From the NCBI GenBank assembly GCA_934668695.1, contig CAKUOD010000021.1:1-24346 (forward strand): 24,346 bases of DNA. Direction: 5' to 3'. Shown here piece by piece: positions 24,300-24,346 of the stretch. Positions within the stretch are counted from its first letter, which is position 1, and every line of letters begins with the position of its first letter. The stretch is from an uncultured Collinsella sp. (lineage in GTDB: Bacteria; Actinomycetota; Coriobacteriia; Coriobacteriales; Coriobacteriaceae). Under the pieces are notes generated by a model. The model was given only the letters and a program-made list of their open reading frames with translations, made no database searches and had not been told where the DNA came from. The position numbers were made by a program, and so were the translations under genes.

Positions 24300-24346
24300 G
24301 CTCTTAGGGTATAACCCTTGGGTTTCCGGCACGCGTCTAAAGGCGC

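Noticed and set aside
24305..24318. Small palindrome AGGGT-ATA-ACCCT after the murB terminator
   Set aside because: Too short and too close to the window end to interpret.

Overview
The window is high-GC bacterial DNA, dense with short-spaced operons on the minus strand. It most resembles a gut actinobacterium of the class Coriobacteriia, probably Collinsella or a close relative. That is an inference from three things: an actinobacterial gene order (mazG, eno, divIC-like, ppx), a phosphoketolase with its LacI-type regulator, and many large palindromic intergenic repeats. No marker gene in the window proves the genus.

Left part (1-2700). The 3' end of a sensor histidine kinase runs into a strong two-way terminator. 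Next is a small minus-strand operon with an orphan galactitol-family PTS IIB protein and a VOC-fold protein. A plus-strand membrane-anchored protein of unknown function follows, then tRNA-Leu(UAA). Downstream of the tRNA its 3' end is duplicated 196 bp away.

Middle (2694-9400). Read leftward, a minus-strand block carries a LarC C-terminal-domain protein, a YfcE-type phosphodiesterase and mazG. Then come a terminator, eno, another terminator, a DivIC/FtsB-like division protein and a Ppx/GppA phosphatase. A plus-strand PHP-family phosphatase, probably the histidinol-phosphatase, points toward the histidine operon.

Histidine operon (9419-17566, minus strand). The order of transcription is hisZG, hisD, hisC, hisB, hisH, hisA, hisF, hisI, hisE. 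HisZ and HisG are fused in one 571-residue protein. With the neighbouring PHP phosphatase the window encodes every step from PRPP plus ATP to histidine. Two gaps inside the operon carry palindromic elements.

Right part (17567-24346). An auxin-efflux-carrier-type permease is flanked by two directly repeated units of about 300 bp. Each unit holds two perfect long hairpins (31 and 37 bp stems) in opposite orientation around a conserved core. Next come a phosphoketolase, its putative LacI-family regulator with matching operator-like sites, and the divergent murB with a terminator.

The most unusual content is the non-coding repeat population. At least six different palindromic or repeat families occur, several placed directly after stop codons. 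The paired-hairpin unit differs at 14 stem positions between its two copies, and every difference is matched on the other arm.
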